Source of the DNA: Alistipes sp.
GTDB lineage: Bacteria > Bacteroidota > Bacteroidia > Bacteroidales > Rikenellaceae
Direction of reading: 5' to 3'
DNA: 64,000 nt
Assembly: GCA_020026375.1 (NCBI GenBank)
Contig: JAHHQN010000008.1
Location: 8,741 to 72,740 of the forward strand
Numbering within the stretch: the stretch's first letter is position 1; every line of letters begins with the position of its first letter. Positions 28,523 to 37,167 of this stretch are shown here, in pieces. The translations under genes were made by a program, and so were the position numbers. The notes beneath the pieces are model-generated. The model was not told where the DNA came from and searched no databases. It was given only the letters and a program-made list of their open reading frames with translations.

Positions 28523-29407
28523 CTATTCCTCTTGGGCGGTATCTGCGGAAGTGGCTTTCTCGGCGGTGAAAACTTCCTTATCTTGAGTGTCTTCTGCCGT
28601 AGGGGCATTCTCCTTTCTTTGCGCTTCCTCGGCGGCAGCTTGGGCTTCCGTCCGGACTTCGGATTCGGTCTTGTGGATGCGCAGGGGGATAAGGTCGAAG
28701 CGGCGAATGATATATTCCACCTCCTCAATCATGCGGCGAAACTGTTCGCCGTCGGGAAGGTGGGTGACAGGATAGGCGGCATACAGCACATAGTCCTCCA
28801 TAAAGAGGTTGCGGCAGCTTGCTTTGTCTTCGCAATAGGCATTCCACTCATCGAGAAACGACTCGGTGAGGTGGCCGTCCTTGAACATCTCCCCGGCTTT
28901 TGGGGGTTTGGGTGCGAAATAGAGGCAAACGAACATACATGCAATGCTCCGCGAGAAGGGGCGTTCCGATTCTACGACCTCGGAATAGGCGATTTCATAT
29001 TGGCGGTTGTGGTAGAGTGCCGTGTAGTTATTGTTTTTCAGTCGTGTGATGTCACGGGCATCGGGCAGGAAGCAATCATGCAGAAACGAGACAATCATAC
29101 ATGAAATTCGCCACGGCACATAGTAGAAATAATACACCGAGAGCAGTGCTCCCATCGTATAGGCAAAAAGCAGATAGTACACGCCCAGCATCGCCCACTG
29201 CGCACCCTCATCTTCCATGAGCGATGTCATCGCAGCCACCCACACACTCCCCACAACAATCAGTGGCAGTGCCCAAAACAGGGTCATCGACCGCCAGCAT
29301 CGCCACGCAGAGGAGTAGGCAGGCCGTTCGCGCCGGAACAGCTGACGGGCATACTCCGACAGCGTCAGGCCGTCGGCATCGACATAAGATGGATTTGTGC
29401 GAATCAT
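28523..29407 (-). CDS. Membrane protein of unknown function
   Basis: From ATG 29407 this gives 294 residues. Two hydrophobic segments lie at about 41-62 and 70-97 (VYYFYYVPWR follows). A soluble region of about 150 residues comes next, and then a charged, Ala/Glu-rich, probably disordered tail (from about 250; AEDTQDKEVFTAEKATSADT). I do not recognise the family. A TTG-started version beginning at 29458 is possible by frame alone. However, a 10-bp hairpin that looks like the mutS terminator occupies 29425-29454, so the ATG downstream of it is the better start. Confidence 0.6.
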   Translation of the reverse strand: MIRTNPSYVDADGLTLSEYARQLFRRERPAYSSAWRCWRSMTLFWALPLIVVGSVWVAAMTSLMEDEGAQWAMLGVYYLLFAYTMGALLSVYYFYYVPWRISCMIVSFLHDCFLPDARDITRLKNNNYTALYHNRQYEIAYSEVVESERPFSRSIACMFVCLYFAPKPPKAGEMFKDGHLTESFLDEWNAYCEDKASCRNLFMEDYVLYAAYPVTHLPDGEQFRRMIEEVEYIIRRFDLIPLRIHKTESEVRTEAQAAAEEAQRKENAPTAEDTQDKEVFTAEKATSADTAQEE

Positions 29408-29424
29408 CGTCTTTACAAAATCGG

Positions 29425-29454
29425 GAGCAATCACACGAAACGGATTGCTCCCCG
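29425..29454 (-). terminator. Probable terminator of mutS
   Basis: On the minus strand GGGAGCAATC and GATTGCTCCC form a perfect 10-bp stem, followed by GATTTTG. It sits about 35 bases after the mutS stop and inside the nominal upstream extension of the next ORF. Confidence 0.6.
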
Positions 29455-29487
29455 ACAAAGGTTTTATATTATATAATTATATAACGG

Positions 29488-32178
29488 CTAAAGTCCCGTA
29501 ATCTTCTTGATTTCATTGAGTTTGTTCAACGCCTCGATCGGTGTGAGCGAATTGACATCCAATCCCTTGATTTGGTCGCGAATCTGCACCAGTACGGGGT
29601 CGTCAAGCTGGAACATTGACAACTGCATGTTCTGCACGGGATTGTCGGCGGCATCACGCACGGACGCAGCCGACAATTTCGCGCGTTTCTTTCTGTCGGA
29701 GATATTCTTGCTCGGCACGATTTCGTTGTTGCCGTAGACCAGCTCCAAATTGCGGAGAATCTCATCGGCACGCGACACCACCGACAGCGGCATACCCGCC
29801 ATGCGTGCCACGTGGATACCGAACGAATGCTCCGTACCGCCACGCTTCAACTTACGCAGGAAGACAATCTGATTGCCCACCTCCTTGACCGTGACATGGT
29901 AGTTCTTCACACGCGGACACATCTGCTCCATCTCGTTCAACTCGTGATAGTGGGTGGCGAAGAGGGTCTTGGCATGGGCCGTGGGGTGATTGTGGAGGTA
30001 CTCGACCATCGCCCACGCAATGGCCACTCCGTCGTAGGTACTCGTACCGCGGCCGATTTCGTCGAGCAGGACGATGCTGCGGTCGGAGATGTTGTTGAGA
30101 ATGCTGGCCGATTCGAGCATCTCGACCATGAAGGTCGATTCACCCTGCGAGATGTTGTCCGAAGCACCCACGCGTGTGAAAATCTTGTCCACGACGCCGA
30201 TATGCGCCGACTTGGCCGGCACGAACGAACCCATCTGCGCCATGAGTATGATGAGCGCCGTCTGACGCAGGAGGGCCGATTTACCCGACATGTTAGGTCC
30301 GGTAATCATCATAATCTGCTGCTCCTTGTCGTCGAGCATCACGTCGTTGGGGATATACTCCTCACCCACTGGCAGAAGAGTCTCGATGACGGGGTGACGA
30401 CCCTCGCGGATATCAATGGTCTTCCCCTCGTCGAGGACGGGGCGTGTGTAGTGGCGTTCCTGCGCCAGACGTGCGAACGACTGGAGGCAGTCGATACGTG
30501 CAATCACGCCCGCATCGCGCTGGAGGGCGGGAAGCGATGCACCGATGAACTCGATGAGGGCGTTGTAGATACGCGCCTCAATCATCAGCATCTTCTCCTC
30601 GGCACCCAGAATCTTGGTCTCGTACTCCTTCAGCTCCTCGGTGATGTAGCGTTCGGCCGAGGTGAGGGTCTGCTTGCGAATCCAGGTCTGGGGCACCTTG
30701 TCCTTATAGGTGTTGCGCACCTCGATATAGAAACCGAAGACGTTGTTATAGCCGATTTTGAGCGACGGGATACCTGTGGCCTCGCTCTCGCGCTGCTGGA
30801 TATGGGCCAGATACTCCTTGCCGTGGAGGGCCAGACGGCGCAGGTCGTCCAACTCGGCATCGACACCGTCGGCAATGATGCCGCCCTTCTGAATCTGGTT
30901 GTTGTGGGGATCGGGGTAGATTTCACGCGCCAGACGGTCACGCACGGCCGTCAGGGGGTCGATACCGCGCGACATGACGAGGAACTGCTCGTTGTCGGTG
31001 GAATCGAGCGCGGCCTTGAGGGTCTCGACCGAGGTGAGCGAGTTCTTGAGCTGCACCAACTCGCGAGGCGTCACACGCTGCGCGGCAATGCGCGAGGCGA
31101 TACGCTCCAAATCGCCGATGGTCGACACCTCTTCGCGCACGGCGTCGGCGAAGTCCATCTCCTTCATGAAGTATTCGACCACGTCGAGTCGCTCGTTGAT
31201 GCGTCTGGGGTCGCGAATGGGCATGGCCACCCAGCGTTTGAGCAGACGGCCGCCCATGGGGGTCAGCGTGCGGTCGATGACATCGGCAAAGCTGCTCCTC
31301 TGGCGCGAATCGTTCGACGAAAAAAGTTCGAGATTGCGTATGGTGAACTTGTCGACCCACACATAGTCGTCCTGGTCGATACGTGCAATGGACTTGATGT
31401 GGGCGATGTCGTGGTGTTCGGTAAAATCGAGATAATAGAGGATAGCACCGGCGGCCGAGATGCCCGACGTGAAGCCCTCGACACCGAAGCCCTTCAGCGA
31501 CTGGGTACCGAACTGTTTGCAGAGTTTCTCACGGTTGACATCTTCGGAAAAGACCCACTCGTCGAGACGGTAGGTGTAGAGTTTCGAACCAAACACCGAA
31601 GTGAAGCGGTCCTCGAAACTGCGCTGATAGATGACCTCCTTGGGGGCCAGATTCGAGATGAGTTTGTCGATATAGCCGTCGGTACCCTCGGCCACGTAGA
31701 ACTCGCCCGTGGAGATGTCGAGGAAGGCCACACCCGTATTCTTGCGGCCGAAGAAGACCGAAGCCAGATAGGTATTTTCCTTGTTGGAGAGAATCTCGTC
31801 CTCGAGAGCCACACCGGGCGTAACCAGCTCGATGACACCTCGTTTGACCAGTCCCTTGACCAGTTTGGGGTCTTCGAGCTGCTCGCAGATGGCCACACGT
31901 TCACCGGCACGCACCAGCTTGGGCAGGTAGGTGTTGACGGCATGGTAGGGGAAACCCGCCAGCTCGACAAAGGTGGCGGCACCGTTGGCACGGCGGGTGA
32001 GCGTGATGCCCAGAATGCCGCTGGCCTTGATGGCGTCCTCGCCGAAGGTCTCGTAAAAGTCGCCCACTCTGAAGAGCAGAATCGCGTCGGGGTGTACCGC
32101 CTTGATGGAGTAATACTGCTTCATCAGCGGCGTTTCGACATATTTTTTTTCCTTATCTTTTTTCTCTGTTGCTGTCAC
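29488..32178 (-). CDS. mutS: DNA mismatch repair protein MutS
   Basis: This 896-residue protein has the mismatch-binding domain I with the Phe-x-Glu motif (GDFYETFGEDA), followed by connector, lever and clamp domains. The ABC-type ATPase is at the C-terminus (Walker A TGPNMSGKSALLRQ, DEIGRGTSTYDG Walker B, FATHYHEL switch). It recognises mismatches and small loops. The GTG at 32178 (VTATEKKDK) is chosen over an upstream non-ATG start. It gives family-normal length and sits 25 bases downstream of a TATCTTTG promoter that would lie inside the longer version. The C-terminal KITGL is intact. Confidence 0.95.
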   Translation of the reverse strand: MTATEKKDKEKKYVETPLMKQYYSIKAVHPDAILLFRVGDFYETFGEDAIKASGILGITLTRRANGAATFVELAGFPYHAVNTYLPKLVRAGERVAICEQLEDPKLVKGLVKRGVIELVTPGVALEDEILSNKENTYLASVFFGRKNTGVAFLDISTGEFYVAEGTDGYIDKLISNLAPKEVIYQRSFEDRFTSVFGSKLYTYRLDEWVFSEDVNREKLCKQFGTQSLKGFGVEGFTSGISAAGAILYYLDFTEHHDIAHIKSIARIDQDDYVWVDKFTIRNLELFSSNDSRQRSSFADVIDRTLTPMGGRLLKRWVAMPIRDPRRINERLDVVEYFMKEMDFADAVREEVSTIGDLERIASRIAAQRVTPRELVQLKNSLTSVETLKAALDSTDNEQFLVMSRGIDPLTAVRDRLAREIYPDPHNNQIQKGGIIADGVDAELDDLRRLALHGKEYLAHIQQRESEATGIPSLKIGYNNVFGFYIEVRNTYKDKVPQTWIRKQTLTSAERYITEELKEYETKILGAEEKMLMIEARIYNALIEFIGASLPALQRDAGVIARIDCLQSFARLAQERHYTRPVLDEGKTIDIREGRHPVIETLLPVGEEYIPNDVMLDDKEQQIMMITGPNMSGKSALLRQTALIILMAQMGSFVPAKSAHIGVVDKIFTRVGASDNISQGESTFMVEMLESASILNNISDRSIVLLDEIGRGTSTYDGVAIAWAMVEYLHNHPTAHAKTLFATHYHELNEMEQMCPRVKNYHVTVKEVGNQIVFLRKLKRGGTEHSFGIHVARMAGMPLSVVSRADEILRNLELVYGNNEIVPSKNISDRKKRAKLSAASVRDAADNPVQNMQLSMFQLDDPVLVQIRDQIKGLDVNSLTPIEALNKLNEIKKITGL

Positions 32179-32202
32179 GATGATATCGAAAATTAAATCA
32201 TA

Positions 32203-32233
32203 CAAAGATACGAGAAATAAACCGCAACGCCAA
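32203..32233 (-). promoter_or_regulatory. Promoter for mutS (TTG - 20 bp - TATCTTTG)
   Basis: On the minus strand TTG at 32233-32231 and TATCTTTG at 32210-32203. This decides the GTG start at 32178. Confidence 0.65.
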
Positions 32234-32282
32234 CGCGGCAGGCCACTTTTTTCAGCAGCCGGCACCTCCGCCCCACAACGAA

Positions 32283-32316
32283 GCCGCCCGACAAAGTCTT
32301 CGCTTCGTCGGGCGGC
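32283..32316 (-). terminator. Hairpin between the DNA glycosylase gene and mutS
   Basis: GCCGCCCGACGAAG / CTTTGTCGGGCGGC form a strong stem on the minus strand. The following T-tract is weak (TTCGTT), so termination may be partial. Confidence 0.5.
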
Positions 32317-32365
32317 AAATCACGACACAACGCCCTCGTCCCTGGCAAACGGGCATCGGACAATA

Positions 32366-32941
32366 TTATATAATACCCGTCTGGGTGAAGACACGGCGGT
32401 AGTATTCGGCCTTCCACTCCACGGAACGCGGATAAGCACGCGACGAGGAGGGCATGCGCCACAGCCGCATGCGGCGGCCGGCAAAATCGAAATCGACGCT
32501 CTCTCCCACCGCCGGCTCGGCACACCCCGTCACTCGGCACAGGGTGTCGGTGGCCTTCTGTCCCGTGGTGACCAGCGTATGGCACAACGGCATCTGACAA
32601 AGCAACTGTGAGATGTCGGTCTCGCGCACCACCTGCAGGAAATTGTCGGAGGCGTTGTCCTTCAGACGGACAACCTCCTCGGCCGTGTCGTACATCGCAA
32701 TGCCCCGCTCGCGGCAGAACGCCTCGATACGCTCCTGCTCAAAACGGCGGCCGTCGTCGCTCACAAAGTGGAGTTTGTCGCCGAAGGCCAGAAAGCCCAC
32801 GATGCGCCACATGTCGTTCTGAAGATTGGGATAGAAAAATTCCATCGACCAGCGTTTGCGCTGCGGAGGGAAGCTGCCCAGCATCAGCAGCCGGGCATTG
32901 GCCGGAAGAAACGGCCGGAGGGGGTGTTGTTCGCTATTCAT
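32366..32941 (-). CDS. Uracil-DNA glycosylase superfamily protein (hypoxanthine/mismatch-type)
   Basis: This 191-residue protein has LLMLGSFPPQ near the start (family GSFP motif I of the deoxyinosine/HDG-like branch). It also has an FYPNLQNDMWRIVGF segment and a C-terminal RMPSSSRAYPR that corresponds to the substrate-wedge SPS-type motif. Relatives remove uracil, hypoxanthine or mismatched bases from DNA in base-excision repair; which base is uncertain. ATG 32941 overlaps the end of the helicase gene by eight bases, which supports this start rather than one 15 codons upstream. It lies in a DNA-repair cluster with MutS and a RecD-like helicase. Confidence 0.75.
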   Translation of the reverse strand: MNSEQHPLRPFLPANARLLMLGSFPPQRKRWSMEFFYPNLQNDMWRIVGFLAFGDKLHFVSDDGRRFEQERIEAFCRERGIAMYDTAEEVVRLKDNASDNFLQVVRETDISQLLCQMPLCHTLVTTGQKATDTLCRVTGCAEPAVGESVDFDFAGRRMRLWRMPSSSRAYPRSVEWKAEYYRRVFTQTGII

Positions 32942-34349
32942 AGAATCGTTCGTCGAAATTAACAAAATAGAGCCGCTCGGTGGCACGCGTAATGGCCGTG
33001 TAGAGCCAGCGCAGCATGTCGCGCGTCATCTCCTCGTCGCCGAACAGGCAGCGGTCGATGAACACCGCCTTCCACTGTCCGCCCTGCGCCTTGTGGCAGG
33101 TGACGGCATAGGAGAATTTCACCTGCATGGCATTGAAATGGGGATTCTCGCGAATCTCCTTATAGCGTTTGAGTTTACTCTTTATGTCGGTATAGTCCTT
33201 CTCCACCTCGTAGAACAGACGTGTGGACTCCTCGCGCGTGAGCGACGACGACTCGGAGTTGAGCGTGTCGAGCAGAATCTTGCAGTCCATCGTCAAACCG
33301 TCGTAGTCGGGAAACTCCAGCACCGCATCGGCAAAATGGAAACCATAGAAGTCCTCGAAGCGGCGGATACGCTTCAGACGCGCCACATCGCCGTTGGCAA
33401 TGAAATTGGTGGGGCAATCCTCTATCCGCTCGGGATAGTAGTAGTTGTTCTTGACCACCATGAGCATGTCGCCGCTCTCGATCTCCTCCTCGGCACAGCG
33501 CACATTGCGGCGGATACCCTGATTATAACGGTTGGCGCGCTTGTTGGAACGCGTGACCACGATGGTCTCGTCGTGACCGTAGCGGTCGTAGCAGTCCTGC
33601 AACTTCTCGAGAAACTCGCCGCCCTCGACCCTCTCGACATCGGGAAAGTCCATCTCGAGGTGCGGAATCTCATAAATGCCGTTCTCGAGCATGCACCTCA
33701 CCAGCGTAGCGTTGAACAGAATACCCGACTGCGACTCCTGACGCACCACATCGTCCATCGTGCCGTAGACCACATCGCCGTAGGCTCCGGCCGCGTGGGG
33801 GTCGAGCGCAGGACTGTAATCCGCACCCACGGGAGGCAGCTGCGCACTGTCGCCCACCAGTATCAGACGGCAGGCCTTGCCGCTGCGCACATACGACACC
33901 AAATCGCTCAGCAGCGAGCCGCTGCCGAAGAGCTGGCCGTCGGAAGGCGCGTCGGAGAGCATCGAAGCCTCGTCGACGATAAACACCGCGTCGCGCTCCA
34001 AATTGCGGTCCAACGAGAATTTGGACTCATAATCGGCATTGGTACGCTGGCGGTAGATGCGTTTGTGAATGGTGAGGGCCTTCTCGTGGGAGTATTGCGC
34101 AAGCACCTTGGCGGCACGTCCCGTGGGAGCCAGCAATATGGGTTTGATTCCCAACTCCTTGAGCGCACCGACCAGAGCCGCAATAATCGTGGTCTTACCC
34201 GTTCCGGCGTAGCCGTTCAAGACAAAAATCCGCGAAAAATCGTCGTCGGAGAGGTAGTCGGACAACAATTCTATAATTTTTTTTTGCCCTATTGTTGTTT
34301 CGAAACAAATTTTACCGTAAATTTGAGTCGCAATCCGTGTACTGAACAT
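32934..34349 (-). CDS. RecD-like ATP-dependent DNA helicase (AAA/UvrD_C_2)
   Basis: This 471-residue superfamily 1 helicase has Walker A NGYAGTGKTT near 45-55, Walker B IVDEASM, a DSAQLPPVG motif III, and the C-terminal UvrD_C_2 signature (SYAVTCHKAQGGQWKAV, then YTAITRATERLYFV). It is shorter than RecD and lacks an obvious N-terminal partner-binding domain. It fits the stand-alone RecD/Dda-like helicases common in Bacteroidetes that unwind 5'-3'. It is co-directional and overlapping with the glycosylase gene, suggesting a repair operon. The role in the cell is inference from the fold. Confidence 0.82.
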   Translation of the reverse strand: MFSTRIATQIYGKICFETTIGQKKIIELLSDYLSDDDFSRIFVLNGYAGTGKTTIIAALVGALKELGIKPILLAPTGRAAKVLAQYSHEKALTIHKRIYRQRTNADYESKFSLDRNLERDAVFIVDEASMLSDAPSDGQLFGSGSLLSDLVSYVRSGKACRLILVGDSAQLPPVGADYSPALDPHAAGAYGDVVYGTMDDVVRQESQSGILFNATLVRCMLENGIYEIPHLEMDFPDVERVEGGEFLEKLQDCYDRYGHDETIVVTRSNKRANRYNQGIRRNVRCAEEEIESGDMLMVVKNNYYYPERIEDCPTNFIANGDVARLKRIRRFEDFYGFHFADAVLEFPDYDGLTMDCKILLDTLNSESSSLTREESTRLFYEVEKDYTDIKSKLKRYKEIRENPHFNAMQVKFSYAVTCHKAQGGQWKAVFIDRCLFGDEEMTRDMLRWLYTAITRATERLYFVNFDERFYE

Positions 34350-34400
34350 GTGAGTTGATTAAGTTTGAACAAAATTAATAACAAATACTTAAATTAAAAA

Positions 34401-35036
34401 ATGAAAAAACTTTTTCAAATTCTGCTCGCTGCCGTAATCGTAGCGTTGGTCTATTGGATTTATGTGATGATTGCAACCCCTATCCGCTTCGGTGAGGAGT
34501 TGAAGGTCAGAAAAGCAGGCGTCATCGAGCGCATTGTAAATATCCGTACCGCACAGCGTGCTTACAAGGCAAAGTATCAGCACTTCACCGGCGACTTCGA
34601 TTCGCTGATTCAGTTCGTGCTGAACGACTCACTGGTCATGGAGCGTAAGATTGTCGACGAGGACGACTCGGTAGGTATGGCCAAGCTGAAGAAGGCCGGC
34701 AAGAAGAACATCGAGAAGTTCAACATGGCTGTTATCGATACCATCTTCGGCGCCAAGAAGCTCTCGAAAGAGGAGGTACTCGACCTGCGCTATGTTCCCT
34801 TCACCAACAAGCAGCAGCAGTACATCATGGAGGCCGGTATCATCACCACCGAGTCTAAGGTCGTAATTCCCGTTGTGGAGTGCCGCGTTCCCTACAAGAC
34901 CTTCCTCGATACCGTAGCTTACCGTCAGGAGATCATCAACCTGATCGACGACGAGGAGAACAACTTCAACCGCTATGCAGGTGTCAAGTTCGGTTCAATG
35001 GAAACTGGTAACAATGAAGCAGGTAACTGGGAGTAA
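34401..35036 (+). CDS. Conserved membrane-anchored protein of unknown function
   Basis: This 211-residue protein has one N-terminal helix (FQILLAAVIVALVYWIYVMI) and a soluble periplasmic remainder rich in Lys and Glu, without recognised motifs. The N-terminal helix followed by FGEELKVRKAGVIERIVNI recalls pilin-type or secretion-pseudopilin N-termini only loosely. The gene is expressed-looking in codon use (CGT, GGT; impression). It overlaps the DUF3822 gene by 23 bases, and DUF3822 in turn overlaps rsmD, so the three form a tight unit. I do not know its function. Confidence 0.7.
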   Translation: MKKLFQILLAAVIVALVYWIYVMIATPIRFGEELKVRKAGVIERIVNIRTAQRAYKAKYQHFTGDFDSLIQFVLNDSLVMERKIVDEDDSVGMAKLKKAGKKNIEKFNMAVIDTIFGAKKLSKEEVLDLRYVPFTNKQQQYIMEAGIITTESKVVIPVVECRVPYKTFLDTVAYRQEIINLIDDEENNFNRYAGVKFGSMETGNNEAGNWE

Positions 35037-35652
35037 TTGTTGCGCCAGCACAAATAAGGTGTCCATTCAGCAGTCGTTGGATGGACACTCTTTTTCGGTG
35101 CCTACCCCAGACCAGTGGAAAAACGACGGTGAACCCCTGGAGTTTGAAATCATCACTCCGCTCACCATGCTCGTGCCGGCGGAAATCTTCGAGCAGGCAC
35201 ACGCCCAGGAACTCATGGCGGCCAACGGAACACCCGTACCCCAGAACATGAGTGTGGTGTGGAGCTCACCACGAGACATCACCACAACTCCGGAACAGAC
35301 TCAGCGTGTCATCGCCCTGATGGCCATCGACAAGAAGATGCTCCGCACGGTGACAAAGGCTTCGTCGGGCAATTTCAGATACACCTCGCCCCTGCTTGCC
35401 GACTTCTGCCCCTCGCAGCCGTCAATGCGACTGCAACATGTGGCCGACACCTTATATATTAAGGTATATGACGGCCGTCTGCGACTCGCGGAAGCCATCG
35501 CCGCACACGACGAGGCCGACCTGCTTTACTTCGTAGAGCGCGCCGCGGAGGAACTGGACCTCAAGAAACTCGAATTGCACATCTCGGGCGACAGGACCAG
35601 AACAATGAGTAAATTGATAGGTAAACGCTTCAAAAAGATAATATGCGAATAG
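35014..35652 (+). CDS. DUF3822-family protein
   Basis: This 212-residue soluble protein resembles the Bacteroidetes DUF3822 family, which I recall as commonly encoded just before rsmD. Visible stretches are PLTMLVPAEIFEQAH, DTLYIKVYDGRLRLAEAI and LELHISGDRT, consistent with an ASKHA/actin-like half-fold, but I cannot confirm that from sequence. ATG 35014 (MKQVTGSNCC) is the better start than 35 bases upstream; it still overlaps the preceding gene. The function is unknown. Its overlap with rsmD implies translational coupling. Confidence 0.7.
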   Translation: MKQVTGSNCCASTNKVSIQQSLDGHSFSVPTPDQWKNDGEPLEFEIITPLTMLVPAEIFEQAHAQELMAANGTPVPQNMSVVWSSPRDITTTPEQTQRVIALMAIDKKMLRTVTKASSGNFRYTSPLLADFCPSQPSMRLQHVADTLYIKVYDGRLRLAEAIAAHDEADLLYFVERAAEELDLKKLELHISGDRTRTMSKLIGKRFKKIICE

Positions 35653-36176
35653 TAAGTGGTATATACAAGGGAAGGGCAATCAATCCGCCCAAGAACCTCA
35701 GAGCACGTCCGACAACCGATTTTGCCAAGGAAAACCTCTTCAACGTGCTGGGCAACCTCGTGGATTTCGAAGAGTGTGACGTGTTGGACCTCTTTGCAGG
35801 TACAGGTTCCATCAGCTATGAATTCGCCTCGCGAGGTGCGCGCAGTGTCACTCCGGTGGAAATCAATGCCGTACACTACAACTTTATCCGCCAGACCGGA
35901 AAGCTGCTCGGCATAGAGAACTTCTATCCCGTGAAGGCGAACGTATTCCTCTATCTGAAAAGCTGCGCCAAGCAATTCGACATCATCTTCTCCGATGCCC
36001 CCTACGACCTGCCCAACAGCGAAGAGGTGGTAGATCTGGTACTCAACGGCGACCTGCTCCGCGAAGGCGGCATCTTCATCTTCGAACACTCCAAAAAGAT
36101 GAATTTCGAAGAAAGACCCGAATTCTGGCAGTCGAGAAGCTACGGAAGCGTGCAGTTCTCCTTCTTCAAGAAATAG
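35643..36176 (+). CDS. rsmD: 16S rRNA (guanine966-N2)-methyltransferase RsmD
   Basis: This 177-residue Rossmann-fold methyltransferase has the RsmD N-terminal block (RIVSGIYKGRAI...RPTTDFAKENLFN), the SAM-binding motif VLDLFAGTGSISYE and the catalytic SDAPYDLP (usual DPPY replaced by DAPY, a common variant in this family). It makes m2G966 in 16S rRNA. It is full length for the family and overlaps the DUF3822 gene by ten bases. A strong terminator follows. Confidence 0.9.
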   Translation: MRIVSGIYKGRAINPPKNLRARPTTDFAKENLFNVLGNLVDFEECDVLDLFAGTGSISYEFASRGARSVTPVEINAVHYNFIRQTGKLLGIENFYPVKANVFLYLKSCAKQFDIIFSDAPYDLPNSEEVVDLVLNGDLLREGGIFIFEHSKKMNFEERPEFWQSRSYGSVQFSFFKK

Positions 36177-36250
36177 ATTCTCCGCGACGGGGAAGCAGCA
36201 CCGACGGATTCCGTCCGCCACGGTATCCCTCTCTCCCACGCGTCCACCCT

Positions 36251-36287
36251 ACTCCCGACAGAAAATTCACTGTCGGGAGTTTTTTTA
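36251..36287 (+). terminator. Terminator after rsmD
   Basis: ACTCCCGACAG (36251-36261) pairs with CTGTCGGGAGT (36270-36280), followed by seven T. Confidence 0.9.
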
Positions 36288-36448
36288 TTCACAGAGAGGA
36301 AATCCGCACAGATGGTCCGACACCCCACATGTAAAAAACGAGCGTCTGACAGCAGAATTACCAATGATTTTTCGGCAAATAATAAGTGCTGATTATAGGC
36401 AAGTTACGAAAAATCGTAAAAATTTGGTCAAAAATAATTATCAAAAAA

Positions 36449-36479
36449 TTTGCGGATATAGATTTTTGTACTACCTTTG
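36449..36479 (+). promoter_or_regulatory. Consensus promoter for tRNA-Asp (TTTG - 19 bp - TACCTTTG)
   Basis: TTTG at 36449-36452 and TACCTTTG at 36472-36479 match the Bacteroidetes consensus exactly. The tRNA starts at 36540, so a leader of about 55 nt would be processed. The 160 bases before it, after the rsmD terminator, hold nothing recognisable. Confidence 0.8.
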
Positions 36480-36539
36480 CACTCGCAATCGGGAAGCAAC
36501 GACAACACGAAGCCCACCGAAAGCCAAACACAAATAACT

Positions 36540-36613
36540 GGTGCGTTAGTTCAGCTGGTTAGAATACGTGCCTGTCACGCACGGGGTCAGGGGTTCGAGT
36601 CCCCTACGCACCG
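36540..36613 (+). tRNA. tRNA-Asp (GTC)
   Basis: This is a complete 74-nt cloverleaf. The acceptor stem is GGTGCGT/ACGCACC with discriminator G. The anticodon stem CGTGC/GCACG carries loop CTGTCAC, giving anticodon GTC. The T-arm is AGGGG-TTCGAGT-CCCCT. The bases after the discriminator read CAC, so CCA is not encoded. It sits between a consensus promoter and a strong terminator. No integrase or duplicated 3' end suggests integration at this site. Confidence 0.97.
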
Positions 36614-36634
36614 CACCACGATAAGACAATCGTT

Positions 36635-36671
36635 GAGCCTTGAAATCTCTGGATTTCGAGGCTCTTTTTTT
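36635..36671 (+). terminator. Terminator after tRNA-Asp
   Basis: GAGCCTTGAAATC (36635-36647) pairs with GATTTCGAGGCTC (36652-36664, one G-T pair), followed by seven T. Confidence 0.9.
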
Positions 36672-37110
36672 GTCTACACCCCATAACTGCCGCAACTGTC
36701 CGCAAGGTCGTTCGGGGCATGACCTCCTCCCCTTCCACTATCCACAGAGCGATACGCCACCTCTTATGACAAGATAATACCCCTACCGCAATACCCGCCG
36801 CCATCGGCACGAGTGGAAAAGCACGATGCTTTTTGATGTGCCGTTGCGCTGTGACGCGCTACAGCCTCCTCGACAGACAAGGGAGCCACTGATTATCGAA
36901 CGGACGGCGAGAGGTGAAATATCGCAATATAGGCATTGCCTCACGGGCGGCATCACCGTCGTTACGGTTTCTGATGGTAAAAGCTCCTTGCGAACCGCTC
37001 CCGCGGTGAAATGGGTATGCAGAGGGGAGCATACTGCGGATATCGTCCATTGCGTTGTCGGGCAGGCACACAATATCACAACAGATGAGCAGCCCATCAG
37101 AAAAAGCATA
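36672..37110. other. Intergenic stretch without a supported gene
   Basis: About 440 bases between the tRNA terminator and the terminator of the minus-strand lipoprotein gene. The short frames on both strands have no start context or recognisable domain. It may be decayed sequence. Confidence 0.5.
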
Positions 37111-37143
37111 AAAAAAGCGGAAAGACCCGACCGGTCTCTCCGC
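37111..37143 (-). terminator. Terminator of the non-CAZyme SusCD operon
   Basis: On the minus strand GCGGAGAGACC pairs with GGTCTTTCCGC, followed by seven T. Confidence 0.8.
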
Positions 37144-37167
37144 CTGTTTTTGTGGGAAATTGTCCGA

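Noticed and set aside
29812..32196. 794-residue ORF opposite mutS
   Set aside because: It is antisense to MutS, has no recognisable domain and lacks a start context.
36540..36613. tRNA-Asp as an integration site
   Set aside because: No integrase and no repeated tRNA 3' end are visible on either side, so there is no sign of an inserted element.
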